64,000 nt of DNA. Origin: Neorhizobium galegae bv. orientalis str. HAMBI 540. Its GTDB lineage: Bacteria > Pseudomonadota > Alphaproteobacteria > Rhizobiales > Rhizobiaceae. A program made the translations under genes and the position numbers. The stretch's first letter is position 1; every line of letters begins with the position of its first letter. The stretch spans positions 992,001 to 1,056,000 of the forward strand of contig NZ_HG938353.1 in the NCBI RefSeq assembly GCF_000731315.1. Reading direction: 5' to 3'. The notes under the pieces are model-generated. The model was not told the DNA's origin. It saw only the letters and a list, made by a program, of their open reading frames with translations, and ran no database searches. Shown here piece after piece: positions 55,355 to 64,000 of this stretch.

Positions 55355-56524
55355 ATGTGGCTCGGCAATTTCACCCTCGTTCTGCCGAACGAGGTGGTGA
55401 ACTCAGGTTCTGTGCGGATTGAAGATGGCGTGATCGCCGAGATTCGCCCCGAACCGGTCGCCGGCGCCGTGATCGACGGCGGCGGGCGACTGCTGATGCC
55501 GGGCTTCGTCGATCTGCATGGCGACATGATCGAGCGCGAGATCGCGCCGCGGCCGAACGCCCAGATGCCGATCGATTTCGGCATCCACGAACTGGACAAG
55601 AAGCTTGCCGCCGCCGGCGTCACCACGGCCTATGCGGCTGTTTCCTTCGCGACCGAAAGCGTCTACGGCCATGTCCGCTCGCTAGAAACGACCTCGGCCA
55701 TCATCGAAGGCATCAACCGCCTGCGCGACAACCTGCTGATCGACCACCGCGTCCACGCCCGCTACGAGATCACCAATGTCGGCGCCGCGCCGGCTTTGGA
55801 ACGGCTGCTAAAGGCCGATGAAATCGACATGGTATCGCTGACCGACCACACGCCGGGCCAGGGCCAGTACAACAACATCGCAGCCTACGTCGCCAGCATC
55901 TCGGAACGCCGGGCGATTTCCGAGGAAATGGCCGCCGAGATCGTTCAGAAGCGCATTGCCATGCGCAACGATCCACAGATCGACGTGAAGCTGAAGGAAA
56001 TCGTTTCGCTCTCCTTGCAACACAGCCTGTCGCTCGCTTCCCATGACGACGACAGCGTGGAAAAGGTGGCCGAGATGTTCGATCTCGGCGTCACGATCAG
56101 CGAGTTCCCGGTAACCTTGCCGGCCGCCGAGGAGGCGCGCAGACGTGGACTCTGGACGCTGATGGGCGCGCCGAACGCGCTGCGCGGCCAGTCGATGTCC
56201 GGCAATCTGAGCGCGCTTGACGCCGCCAAGGCCGGTCTGCTGACGGTGATTGCCGCCGACTACCATCCGGCCGCTTTCGTGCCGGGCATCTTCAAGCTGG
56301 CAGAGGTATCGGCAGGCGGCCTGCCGGCGGCCGTCGCCATGGCGACGGGCAATGCCGCCCGTTCCGCCGGCCTGACGGACCGCGGCGAGATCGCCATCGG
56401 CCAGCGCGCCGATCTGGTGGTGGTGGAAAAGGGCGACGTGCACCGCATCCGAGCCACCTTCCGCGCCGGCCGCTTCGTCTATAGCGACGGCACGCTGCAC
56501 CCGCTCCGGGCGCTGGCGGCCTGA
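55355..56524 (+). CDS. phnM: Ribose 1-methylphosphonate 5-triphosphate diphosphohydrolase (PhnM)
   Basis: A 389-residue amidohydrolase-fold enzyme of phosphonate C-P lyase catabolism, converting the triphosphate intermediate to the monophosphate with release of pyrophosphate. Motifs include MPGFVDLHGDMIER (metal site), SLTDHTPGQGQY, SLASHDDDSVEK, and IAADYHPAA. Other phn genes are absent, so it is an isolated copy. A Pho box precedes it. It lies between nudK and the convergent purN. Confidence 0.92.
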   Translation: MWLGNFTLVLPNEVVNSGSVRIEDGVIAEIRPEPVAGAVIDGGGRLLMPGFVDLHGDMIEREIAPRPNAQMPIDFGIHELDKKLAAAGVTTAYAAVSFATESVYGHVRSLETTSAIIEGINRLRDNLLIDHRVHARYEITNVGAAPALERLLKADEIDMVSLTDHTPGQGQYNNIAAYVASISERRAISEEMAAEIVQKRIAMRNDPQIDVKLKEIVSLSLQHSLSLASHDDDSVEKVAEMFDLGVTISEFPVTLPAAEEARRRGLWTLMGAPNALRGQSMSGNLSALDAAKAGLLTVIAADYHPAAFVPGIFKLAEVSAGGLPAAVAMATGNAARSAGLTDRGEIAIGQRADLVVVEKGDVHRIRATFRAGRFVYSDGTLHPLRALAA

Positions 56525-56527
56525 AGT

Positions 56528-57211
56528 TCAGATACCCGCCGAGAAGATCCGCTGATCCGCGATACCGGTCACGGTGCCGGGCGAGGTGATCGCCCGACCG
56601 TCCTCCATCCGCACCTTGCCTTCGGCCAGCAGTTTCAGCGCCAGCGGATAGAGCTTGTGTTCGACGGTCAGCACGCGGCCGGCCAGGGTCTCGGGGGTGT
56701 CGTCGGCAAGCACCGGGACGGCGCCCTGGGCGACGATCGGGCCTTCGTCCATGCCTTCGGTCACGAAATGCACGGTGCAACCGGCGATCTTGACGCCGGC
56801 CTGGATGGCGCGTTCATGGGTATGGAGGCCCGGGAAAAGCGGCAGAAGGGCAGGGTGGATGTTGAGGATGCTGCCTTCGTATCGGCTGATGAACTCGGCG
56901 GAGAAGAGCCGCATGTAGCCGGCGAGGCAGAGGATGTCCGGCTTGACCTCGTCGAGGGCCGCAAGGATCGCCGCCTCGTGTTCGGCCTTGCCGGCAAAAC
57001 CCTTGCGCTCGAAGACGAAGGTTTTGATGCCGCGCGCCTGCGCCTTCTCGATGCCGCCCGCCGAGGGTTTGTCGGAGAAGACTGCGACGATTTCCGCCGG
57101 AAAATCCGGTGCGGTGCAGGCATCGGCAAGCGCCAGCATGTTGGAGCCGCCGCCGGAGATGAATACGGCGACGCGCTTTCTGCGCGCCGTTTCTGCCGCC
57201 GGTGCGCTCAT
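56528..57211 (-). CDS. purN: Phosphoribosylglycinamide formyltransferase
   Basis: Third step of purine synthesis, transferring a formyl group to GAR. The 227-residue protein has ISGGGSNM near residue 19, the catalytic [17 protein letters not shown] block and the HFV-EGMDEGP region. It overlaps purM by four bases, and converges on phnM with only three bases between stops. Confidence 0.96.
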   Translation of the reverse strand: MSAPAAETARRKRVAVFISGGGSNMLALADACTAPDFPAEIVAVFSDKPSAGGIEKAQARGIKTFVFERKGFAGKAEHEAAILAALDEVKPDILCLAGYMRLFSAEFISRYEGSILNIHPALLPLFPGLHTHERAIQAGVKIAGCTVHFVTEGMDEGPIVAQGAVPVLADDTPETLAGRVLTVEHKLYPLALKLLAEGKVRMEDGRAITSPGTVTGIADQRIFSAGI

Positions 57212-58281
57212 AGTCCGAGCGTGCCCTGGTAGATCACGCCGGTGCCGCCTTCGGCGCGCTCGACCATGCGGCCGAGCGGCACGACGATCTCGCCCTCACC
57301 GGTCAGGATATCGGCGACCGCCTGGGCGTTCTCGGGCGCGACCACGACGATCATGCCGATACCGCAGTTGAAGGTGCGCAGCATTTCCTTCGCCTCGACG
57401 CCGCCGGTTTTGGCGAGCCAGGAGAAGACCGGCGGGACAGGGATGGAGTCGAGATCGATTTCGGCCGCAAGGTTTTTCGGCAGCACGCGCGGGATGTTTT
57501 CCGGAAAACCACCGCCCGTAATGTGGGCGAGCGCCTTGAGTGCGCCGGTCTCGCGGATCGCCTTCAGGAGCGGCTTCACGTAGATGCGGGTCGGCGTCAG
57601 AAGCGCCTCACCCAGAGTCATGCCCTCACGGAAGGGGGCGGGCGCGTCCCAGGCGAGGCCCGAAAGCGTCACGATCTTGCGGACAAGAGAGAAGCCGTTC
57701 GAATGAACGCCGGAGGAGGTGAGGCCGAGGATGACGTCGCCGGACGCGATATCGCCGACAGGCAGAAGCTGGCCACGCTCGGCGGCGCCGACTGCAAAAC
57801 CCGCCAGGTCGTAATCGCCGTCGGAATACATGCCGGGCATTTCGGCGGTCTCGCCGCCGATCAGCGCGCAGCCCGCCTCGCGGCAGCCGGCGGCAATGCC
57901 GGAGACGATTGCCGCGCCCTGGTCCGGATCGAGTTTACCGGTGGCGAAATAGTCGAGGAAGAGCAGCGGCTCGGCGCCCTGGACCACCAGATCGTTGACG
58001 CACATGGCGACGAGGTCGATGCCGACCGTGTCGTGGAAGTCGGCGTCGATGGCGATCTTCAGCTTGGTACCGACGCCGTCATTGGCGGCGACGAGGATCG
58101 GATCGGTGAAGCCCGCTGCCTTCAGATCGAAAAGGCCGCCGAAGCCGCCGATTTCGCCGTCTGCGCCGGGCCGGCGGGTCGAGCGCACGGCCGGCTTGAT
58201 CTTCTCGACCATGAGGTTGCCCGCGTCGATATCGACGCCGGCATCGCTATAGGTGAGACCGTTCTTGCCCGCCTCGCTCAT
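57208..58281 (-). CDS. purM: Phosphoribosylformylglycinamidine cyclo-ligase
   Basis: ATP-dependent AIR synthetase in purine synthesis. The 357-residue protein has [13 protein letters not shown] near the N-terminus, [24 protein letters not shown] and [15 protein letters not shown]. Upstream of purN; the operon is divergent from the PerM gene across 178 bp. purF is at the other end of the window. Confidence 0.97.
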   Translation of the reverse strand: MSEAGKNGLTYSDAGVDIDAGNLMVEKIKPAVRSTRRPGADGEIGGFGGLFDLKAAGFTDPILVAANDGVGTKLKIAIDADFHDTVGIDLVAMCVNDLVVQGAEPLLFLDYFATGKLDPDQGAAIVSGIAAGCREAGCALIGGETAEMPGMYSDGDYDLAGFAVGAAERGQLLPVGDIASGDVILGLTSSGVHSNGFSLVRKIVTLSGLAWDAPAPFREGMTLGEALLTPTRIYVKPLLKAIRETGALKALAHITGGGFPENIPRVLPKNLAAEIDLDSIPVPPVFSWLAKTGGVEAKEMLRTFNCGIGMIVVVAPENAQAVADILTGEGEIVVPLGRMVERAEGGTGVIYQGTLGL

Positions 58282-58397
58282 CGTTCATCTCCAATGATCG
58301 TTGTAGCGGCCCGCAATTGCACGACATGGCGCCGGATGCAAGCGTTGGACGCGGTTTCGAAGGCTTTTCACAGGTCTTGCTGCACCGCTTCCAAACC

Positions 58398-58426
58398 CTT
58401 GACCTGGGTTGCGGGCTTCCCTATCC
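58398..58426 (+). promoter_or_regulatory. Promoter of perM-hdaA, CTTGAC-N17-CTATCC
   Basis: CTTGAC (58398-58403) and CTATCC (58421-58426) with exactly 17 bp between, closely matching the rhizobial consensus, 34 bp before the start codon. Confidence 0.6.
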
Positions 58427-58459
58427 CTTTTTCGCCCGGGCAATTCAGAGGAAGCGGCG

Positions 58460-59692
58460 ATGGCATATCATATCAGTGGCGCAAGCCTGAAGCGCTACAT
58501 CTTCTTCTGGGTCGGCGTTCTCATTGTCTTCGTGGTGTTTCTCTGGTTCTTCCGTTCGATCCTGCTGCCTTTCGTGGCCGGCATGGCGCTCGCCTATTTC
58601 CTCGATCCGGTGGCCGACTGGTTGGAACGGCGGGGCTTGAGCCGGCTGATGGCGACGGTGGTGATCCTCGTCTGTTTCGTGCTGGTCTTCGCGCTGTCGC
58701 TGATGCTGGTGATCCCGATCATCATCAACCAGTTCACCGAGTTCGCCGCCGCGCTGCCGGGCTATATTTCCCAGCTGCAGCAGATCATATCGAGCCCTGA
58801 AAGTTCGTTCCTGCCCCATTGGATCAGCGCCCAGATCGAGACGGTCAAGCAGAATTTCTCCGAAGTGCTGAGCCAGGGCGCCGGTTTCGTCGGTTCGCTG
58901 CTCACCCAGATCTGGAATTCCGGCAAGGCAATCATCGACGTCGTGTCGCTTTTGATCGTCACGCCCGTCGTCGCCTTCTACATCCTGCTCGACTGGGACC
59001 GGATGGTCGCCAAAGTGGACAGCTGGGTGCCGCGCGACCAAGTGGCGACGGTGCGCGAGATCGCCCGGGAAATGGACGAGTCGGTCGCCGGTTTCATTCG
59101 CGGCCAAGGCTCGCTCTGCCTCATCCTCGGCATCTTCTATGCGGTCGGCTTGTCCGTTGTCGGCCTGAATTTCGGGCTTCTGATCGGCTTCATCGCCGGC
59201 ATGATCAGTTTCGTTCCTTATATAGGCTCCTTGATCGGCCTGGTGCTCTCCGTCGGCGTGGCGCTGGTCCAGTTCTGGCCGGATTATCCGTGGATCATGG
59301 CGGTTGCCGGCGTCTTCTTCGTCGGCCAGTTCGTCGAGGGCAATATCCTGCAGCCGAAGCTGGTCGGCGAAAGTGTCGGCCTGCATCCGGTCTGGCTGAT
59401 GTTCGCGCTCTTCGCCTTCGGCGCCATATTCGGCTTCGTCGGCCTGCTGATCGCGGTGCCCGCTGCGGCCGTTGTCGGCGTCCTTGTCCGTTTCGTGCTG
59501 TCGCGGTATCTTGACAGCGACATCTATTACGGCCGAGCGGCCGCTCTTCCCTGGGAAGAGGCCGAACCGCCGCATGTGCTGGAACATGCCGAAAACGGCG
59601 CAGAGATAACCGCCCCGAATGATCCTCACGCGCCGGATGATTCTCAAGCGCCGGATGATCCTCAAGCGAATGACTCTCAGAAGAGCATTTGA
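58460..59692 (+). CDS. perM: AI-2E/PerM family membrane protein
   Basis: A 410-residue multi-pass protein with about eight membrane helices. The family block PVVAFYILLDWDRM is near residue 185, and GNILQPKLVGESVGLHPVWL near residue 295. Members are permeases or transporters of unsettled substrate. The tail from residue 387 is an Asp/Pro/Gln-rich repeat of 6 residues encoded by an 18-bp tandem. Start set at MAYHISG. Seven bases separate its stop from hdaA. Confidence 0.86.
   Translation: MAYHISGASLKRYIFFWVGVLIVFVVFLWFFRSILLPFVAGMALAYFLDPVADWLERRGLSRLMATVVILVCFVLVFALSLMLVIPIIINQFTEFAAALPGYISQLQQIISSPESSFLPHWISAQIETVKQNFSEVLSQGAGFVGSLLTQIWNSGKAIIDVVSLLIVTPVVAFYILLDWDRMVAKVDSWVPRDQVATVREIAREMDESVAGFIRGQGSLCLILGIFYAVGLSVVGLNFGLLIGFIAGMISFVPYIGSLIGLVLSVGVALVQFWPDYPWIMAVAGVFFVGQFVEGNILQPKLVGESVGLHPVWLMFALFAFGAIFGFVGLLIAVPAAAVVGVLVRFVLSRYLDSDIYYGRAAALPWEEAEPPHVLEHAENGAEITAPNDPHAPDDSQAPDDPQANDSQKSI
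59618..59683 (+). repeat. 18-bp tandem repeat in the perM tail
   Basis: Three full in-frame copies (59618-59635, 59636-59653, 59654-59671) and a partial fourth encode NDPHAP, DDSQAP, DDPQAN and then NDSQ-like text. Because the unit is a multiple of three, copy changes alter length but not frame. Confidence 0.65.
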
Positions 59693-59699
59693 AAGACCA

Positions 59700-60419
59700 A
59701 TGACCGAGACCAGCGAGCGCGAGCGGCGCAGACAAGAGCAGCTGCCGCTGCAATTCACTCATGATGCGGCGAGAACCCGGGACGACCTCCTGGTGTCCGG
59801 ACGCCTGGCTGCGGCCGTGGCGATCGTCGACGAATGGCCGGCCTGGCCGTCGCCGGTCGTCGTGCTGGCCGGCCCGGTAGGGTCGGGAAAGTCGCACCTG
59901 GCGCATATCTGGCGGGAAAAGGCGGGGGCGGCCGAGATCCATCCCGTCGCCGGCTCGAATGCCGCGGCGATTGCTGCAGCGGGTCCCGTCCTGTTCGAGG
60001 ATGCCGAACGCCGCGGATTCGACGAGACTGAACTCTTCCACGTCATCAACAGCGTGCGCGAGAACGGCCATAGCCTGCTGATGACCTCGCGCCTGTGGCC
60101 GGTCTCCTGGGGCGTCACCCTGCCGGACCTCAAATCCCGGCTGAAGGCGGCGACCGTCGTGGAAATCGGCGAGCCGGATGAAGACCTGCTGGCCCAGGTG
60201 ATCGTCAAGCTGTTCGCCGACCGCCAGCTTTATATCGACGACAAACTGGTGGGCTACATCGTCAACCGCATGGAGCGGTCGCTCGGTGCGGCGCAGACGA
60301 TCGTCGAGCGGCTGGACCGCCTGGCGCTGGCACGCGGCACGAAGATAACGCGTCCGCTGGCTGCGGAAGTGCTGAACGATTTTGGGAATTCCGGGACCGG
60401 TGCCGGCGCTGACGATTGA
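59700..60419 (+). CDS. hdaA: DnaA regulatory inactivator-like protein (HdaA)
   Basis: A 239-residue DnaA-paralogue AAA+ protein. A clamp-binding motif QLPLQF lies at residues 14-19. The nucleotide site is GPVGSGKS (58-65) and a Walker-B-like VLFEDAERR follows, with DETELFHVINS. In Caulobacter HdaA promotes DnaA-ATP hydrolysis when clamp-bound; the same role is inferred here. The start MTETSERER was preferred over a longer frame that runs through the perM repeat. It is next to ppk and ppx. Confidence 0.86.
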   Translation: MTETSERERRRQEQLPLQFTHDAARTRDDLLVSGRLAAAVAIVDEWPAWPSPVVVLAGPVGSGKSHLAHIWREKAGAAEIHPVAGSNAAAIAAAGPVLFEDAERRGFDETELFHVINSVRENGHSLLMTSRLWPVSWGVTLPDLKSRLKAATVVEIGEPDEDLLAQVIVKLFADRQLYIDDKLVGYIVNRMERSLGAAQTIVERLDRLALARGTKITRPLAAEVLNDFGNSGTGAGADD

Positions 60420-60470
60420 CTGTGACAGTTCCCTCGTCAAACTGTATTCGGCCCTAGGGGGTAGCATGGG

Positions 60471-62672
<2,202 letters not shown>

Positions 62673-62677
62673 GCACT

Positions 62678-64000
62678 ATGGTACGATCAGAAGCCCAGGG
62701 GCGCCTTCCGGGGGTCGCTCCTGTCTCCGTTATCGACATCGGCTCGAACTCCGTCCGCGTCGTCATCTACGAAGGCCTGTCCCGTGCCCCGACCGTTCTC
62801 TTCAACGAGAAGGTGCTGTGCGGCCTCGGCAAGGGGCTGGGTTCGAACGGGCGCATGGATGACGAGGGTGTCGAGCGCGCCCTGTCGTCGCTGAAGCGTT
62901 TTCGCGCGCTTTCCACCCAGGCTCGCGCCACCGAAGTCTATGTGCTGGCGACCGCCGCCGCCCGCGAAGCGTCGAACGGCCCGGATTTCATCCGCCAGGC
63001 AGAGGAGATTCTCGGCCAGCAGATCCAGCTTCTGTCGGGAGAGGAAGAGGCGCGTTATTCGGCACTCGGCGTCATCAGCGGCTTTCATGATCCGGACGGC
63101 ATTGCCGGCGACCTTGGGGGCGGCTCCCTGGAGCTGATCGATATCAAGGGCAAGGAATCCGGCAAGGGCATCACCCTGCCGCTCGGGGGCCTGCGGCTGT
63201 CGGAATCCTCCGGAAATTCGCTCTCCAAGGCGCGCGCCTTCGCCCGCAAGCAGGTCAACACGGCGCGGTTTCTGGAGAACGGCGCGGGCCGCACCTTCTA
63301 CGCGGTCGGGGGCACCTGGCGAAACATCGCCAAACTGCACATGGAGATGAGCAAGTATCCGCTGCACATGATGCAGGGCTACGAACTTACGCTTGAGGAG
63401 ATGCAGAAATTCCTCGACGAGGTGATCGCCGCCAAGGATAGCAAGGAACCCGCCTGGCAGGCGGTTTCGAAAAACCGCCGTTCGCTGCTGCCCTTCGGCG
63501 CGATCGCCATGCAGGAAGTGCTGGCCATCATGAAGCCGGCCAGGGTGAGCTTTTCCGCCCAGGGCGTTCGCGAAGGTTATCTGTTTTCGCGGCTGCCGGA
63601 CGAGGAGCGGGAAAGCGACCCGCTGCTGGTCGCCGCTGACCAACTGGCCATCCTGCGCGCCCGTTCGCCCGAACACGCCCGCGAGCTTGCCGAATGGACC
63701 GGCCGCATGGTGCCGGCCTTCGGGATCGTCGAGACGGAAGAGGAAAGCCGCTATCGCCAGGCCGCCTGCCTGCTCGCCGATATCAGCTGGCGCGCCCACC
63801 CGGATTATCGTGGCCTGCAGGCGCTGAACCTGATCGCGCACTCCTCCTTCGTCGGCATCACCCATGCCGGCCGGGCCTATCTGGCGCTCGCAAACTACTA
63901 CCGTTTCGAAGGCCTGCACGACGACGGCGCCACCGGCCCGCTGGCGACGATCGCGACGCCCCGCCTGCTCGATCTTGCAAAGCTGCTCGGCGGTCTGCTC
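62678..64000 (+). CDS. ppx: Exopolyphosphatase, 3' end missing
   Basis: Releases phosphate from polyphosphate. The 441 visible residues run past the right edge. VIDIGSNSVRVVIYE is the ASKHA phosphate loop. LATAAAREASNG, LSGEEEARYSALGV and DLGGGSLELI are Ppx/GppA motifs. It is in one operon with ppk, typical of polyphosphate metabolism. GppA-type activity cannot be excluded from sequence. Confidence 0.94.
   Translation, partial: MVRSEAQGRLPGVAPVSVIDIGSNSVRVVIYEGLSRAPTVLFNEKVLCGLGKGLGSNGRMDDEGVERALSSLKRFRALSTQARATEVYVLATAAAREASNGPDFIRQAEEILGQQIQLLSGEEEARYSALGVISGFHDPDGIAGDLGGGSLELIDIKGKESGKGITLPLGGLRLSESSGNSLSKARAFARKQVNTARFLENGAGRTFYAVGGTWRNIAKLHMEMSKYPLHMMQGYELTLEEMQKFLDEVIAAKDSKEPAWQAVSKNRRSLLPFGAIAMQEVLAIMKPARVSFSAQGVREGYLFSRLPDEERESDPLLVAADQLAILRARSPEHARELAEWTGRMVPAFGIVETEEESRYRQAACLLADISWRAHPDYRGLQALNLIAHSSFVGITHAGRAYLALANYYRFEGLHDDGATGPLATIATPRLLDLAKLLGGLL

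Noticed and set aside
60419..60470. Pho box upstream of ppk
   Set aside because: Only one good half site (GTGACAG) is visible and the partner half at an 11-bp period is absent.

Overview
The window is GC-rich chromosomal DNA from an alphaproteobacterium of the order Hyphomicrobiales, most likely family Rhizobiaceae (Rhizobium/Neorhizobium/Agrobacterium type). The evidence is gene content and order. There is a purF-cvpA-radA-alr-dnaB-rplI-DUF2232-rpsR-rpsF block, a fabD-fabG-acpP-fabF-mltG-yicC-gmk block, an lptF-lptG-lptD-surA-pdxA-rsmA operon, a RopB/AopB-type outer membrane protein, an HdaA-like DnaA regulator, and several promoters close to the rhizobial CTTGAC-N17-CTATAT pattern. No rRNA, tRNA, CRISPR array, insertion sequence or prophage was seen.

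Layout. 1-9.6 kb (minus strand): purine synthesis (purF, cut by the left edge), cvpA, radA, a parDE toxin-antitoxin pair with its own promoter, alanine racemase, replicative helicase, and the rpsF-rpsR-DUF2232-rplI ribosomal operon, which ends in a clear terminator. 9.7-11.1 kb: a small HTH protein and a Tas-like aldo-keto reductase. 11.3-17.9 kb (plus): fatty-acid synthesis genes, then mltG, yicC and gmk. 18-21.2 kb: accessory stretch with a DUF1772-like membrane protein, a TetA-like MFS exporter, and the divergent azoR/HxlR pair. This pair is flanked by two copies of the 3' end of rsmA. 21.4-29 kb (minus): the LPS-transport operon. 29-33 kb: PAP2 phosphatase, pepA-holC and a lipoprotein polysaccharide deacetylase. 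33-35.8 kb (minus): a truncated ParE relic, two TadE-like pilins and a TadG-like von Willebrand protein. 35.9-43 kb: ABC-F ATPase, secreted trypsin-like protein, a Crp/Fnr regulator divergent from a RhiA-like protein, a degenerate GGDEF protein, a GST and ndk. 43.2-45.3 kb: a lipoprotein, a CGNR zinc-finger regulator and an orphan LivH-like permease sharing a perfect palindrome. 45.3-52.4 kb: moaE-moaD-pgsA, uvrC, ropB, a second GST, a T2-type RNase and rlmJ. 52.4-56.5 kb: a molybdopterin oxidoreductase translationally coupled to NudK, then phnM behind a probable Pho box. 56.5-64 kb: purN-purM, divergent from a PerM-type protein, hdaA, ppk and ppx (cut by the right edge).

Most of the window is housekeeping. 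The parts most worth a second look are the CGNR regulator/operator/permease module near 44.3 kb, the rsmA-tail duplication around azoR-hxlR, the AT-rich Crp/RhiA-like pair, the isolated Tad-type cluster, and two enzymes (RNase T2 and PAP2) that differ from the family consensus at a motif residue. All function calls rest on motifs and recalled family features; no database search was run.
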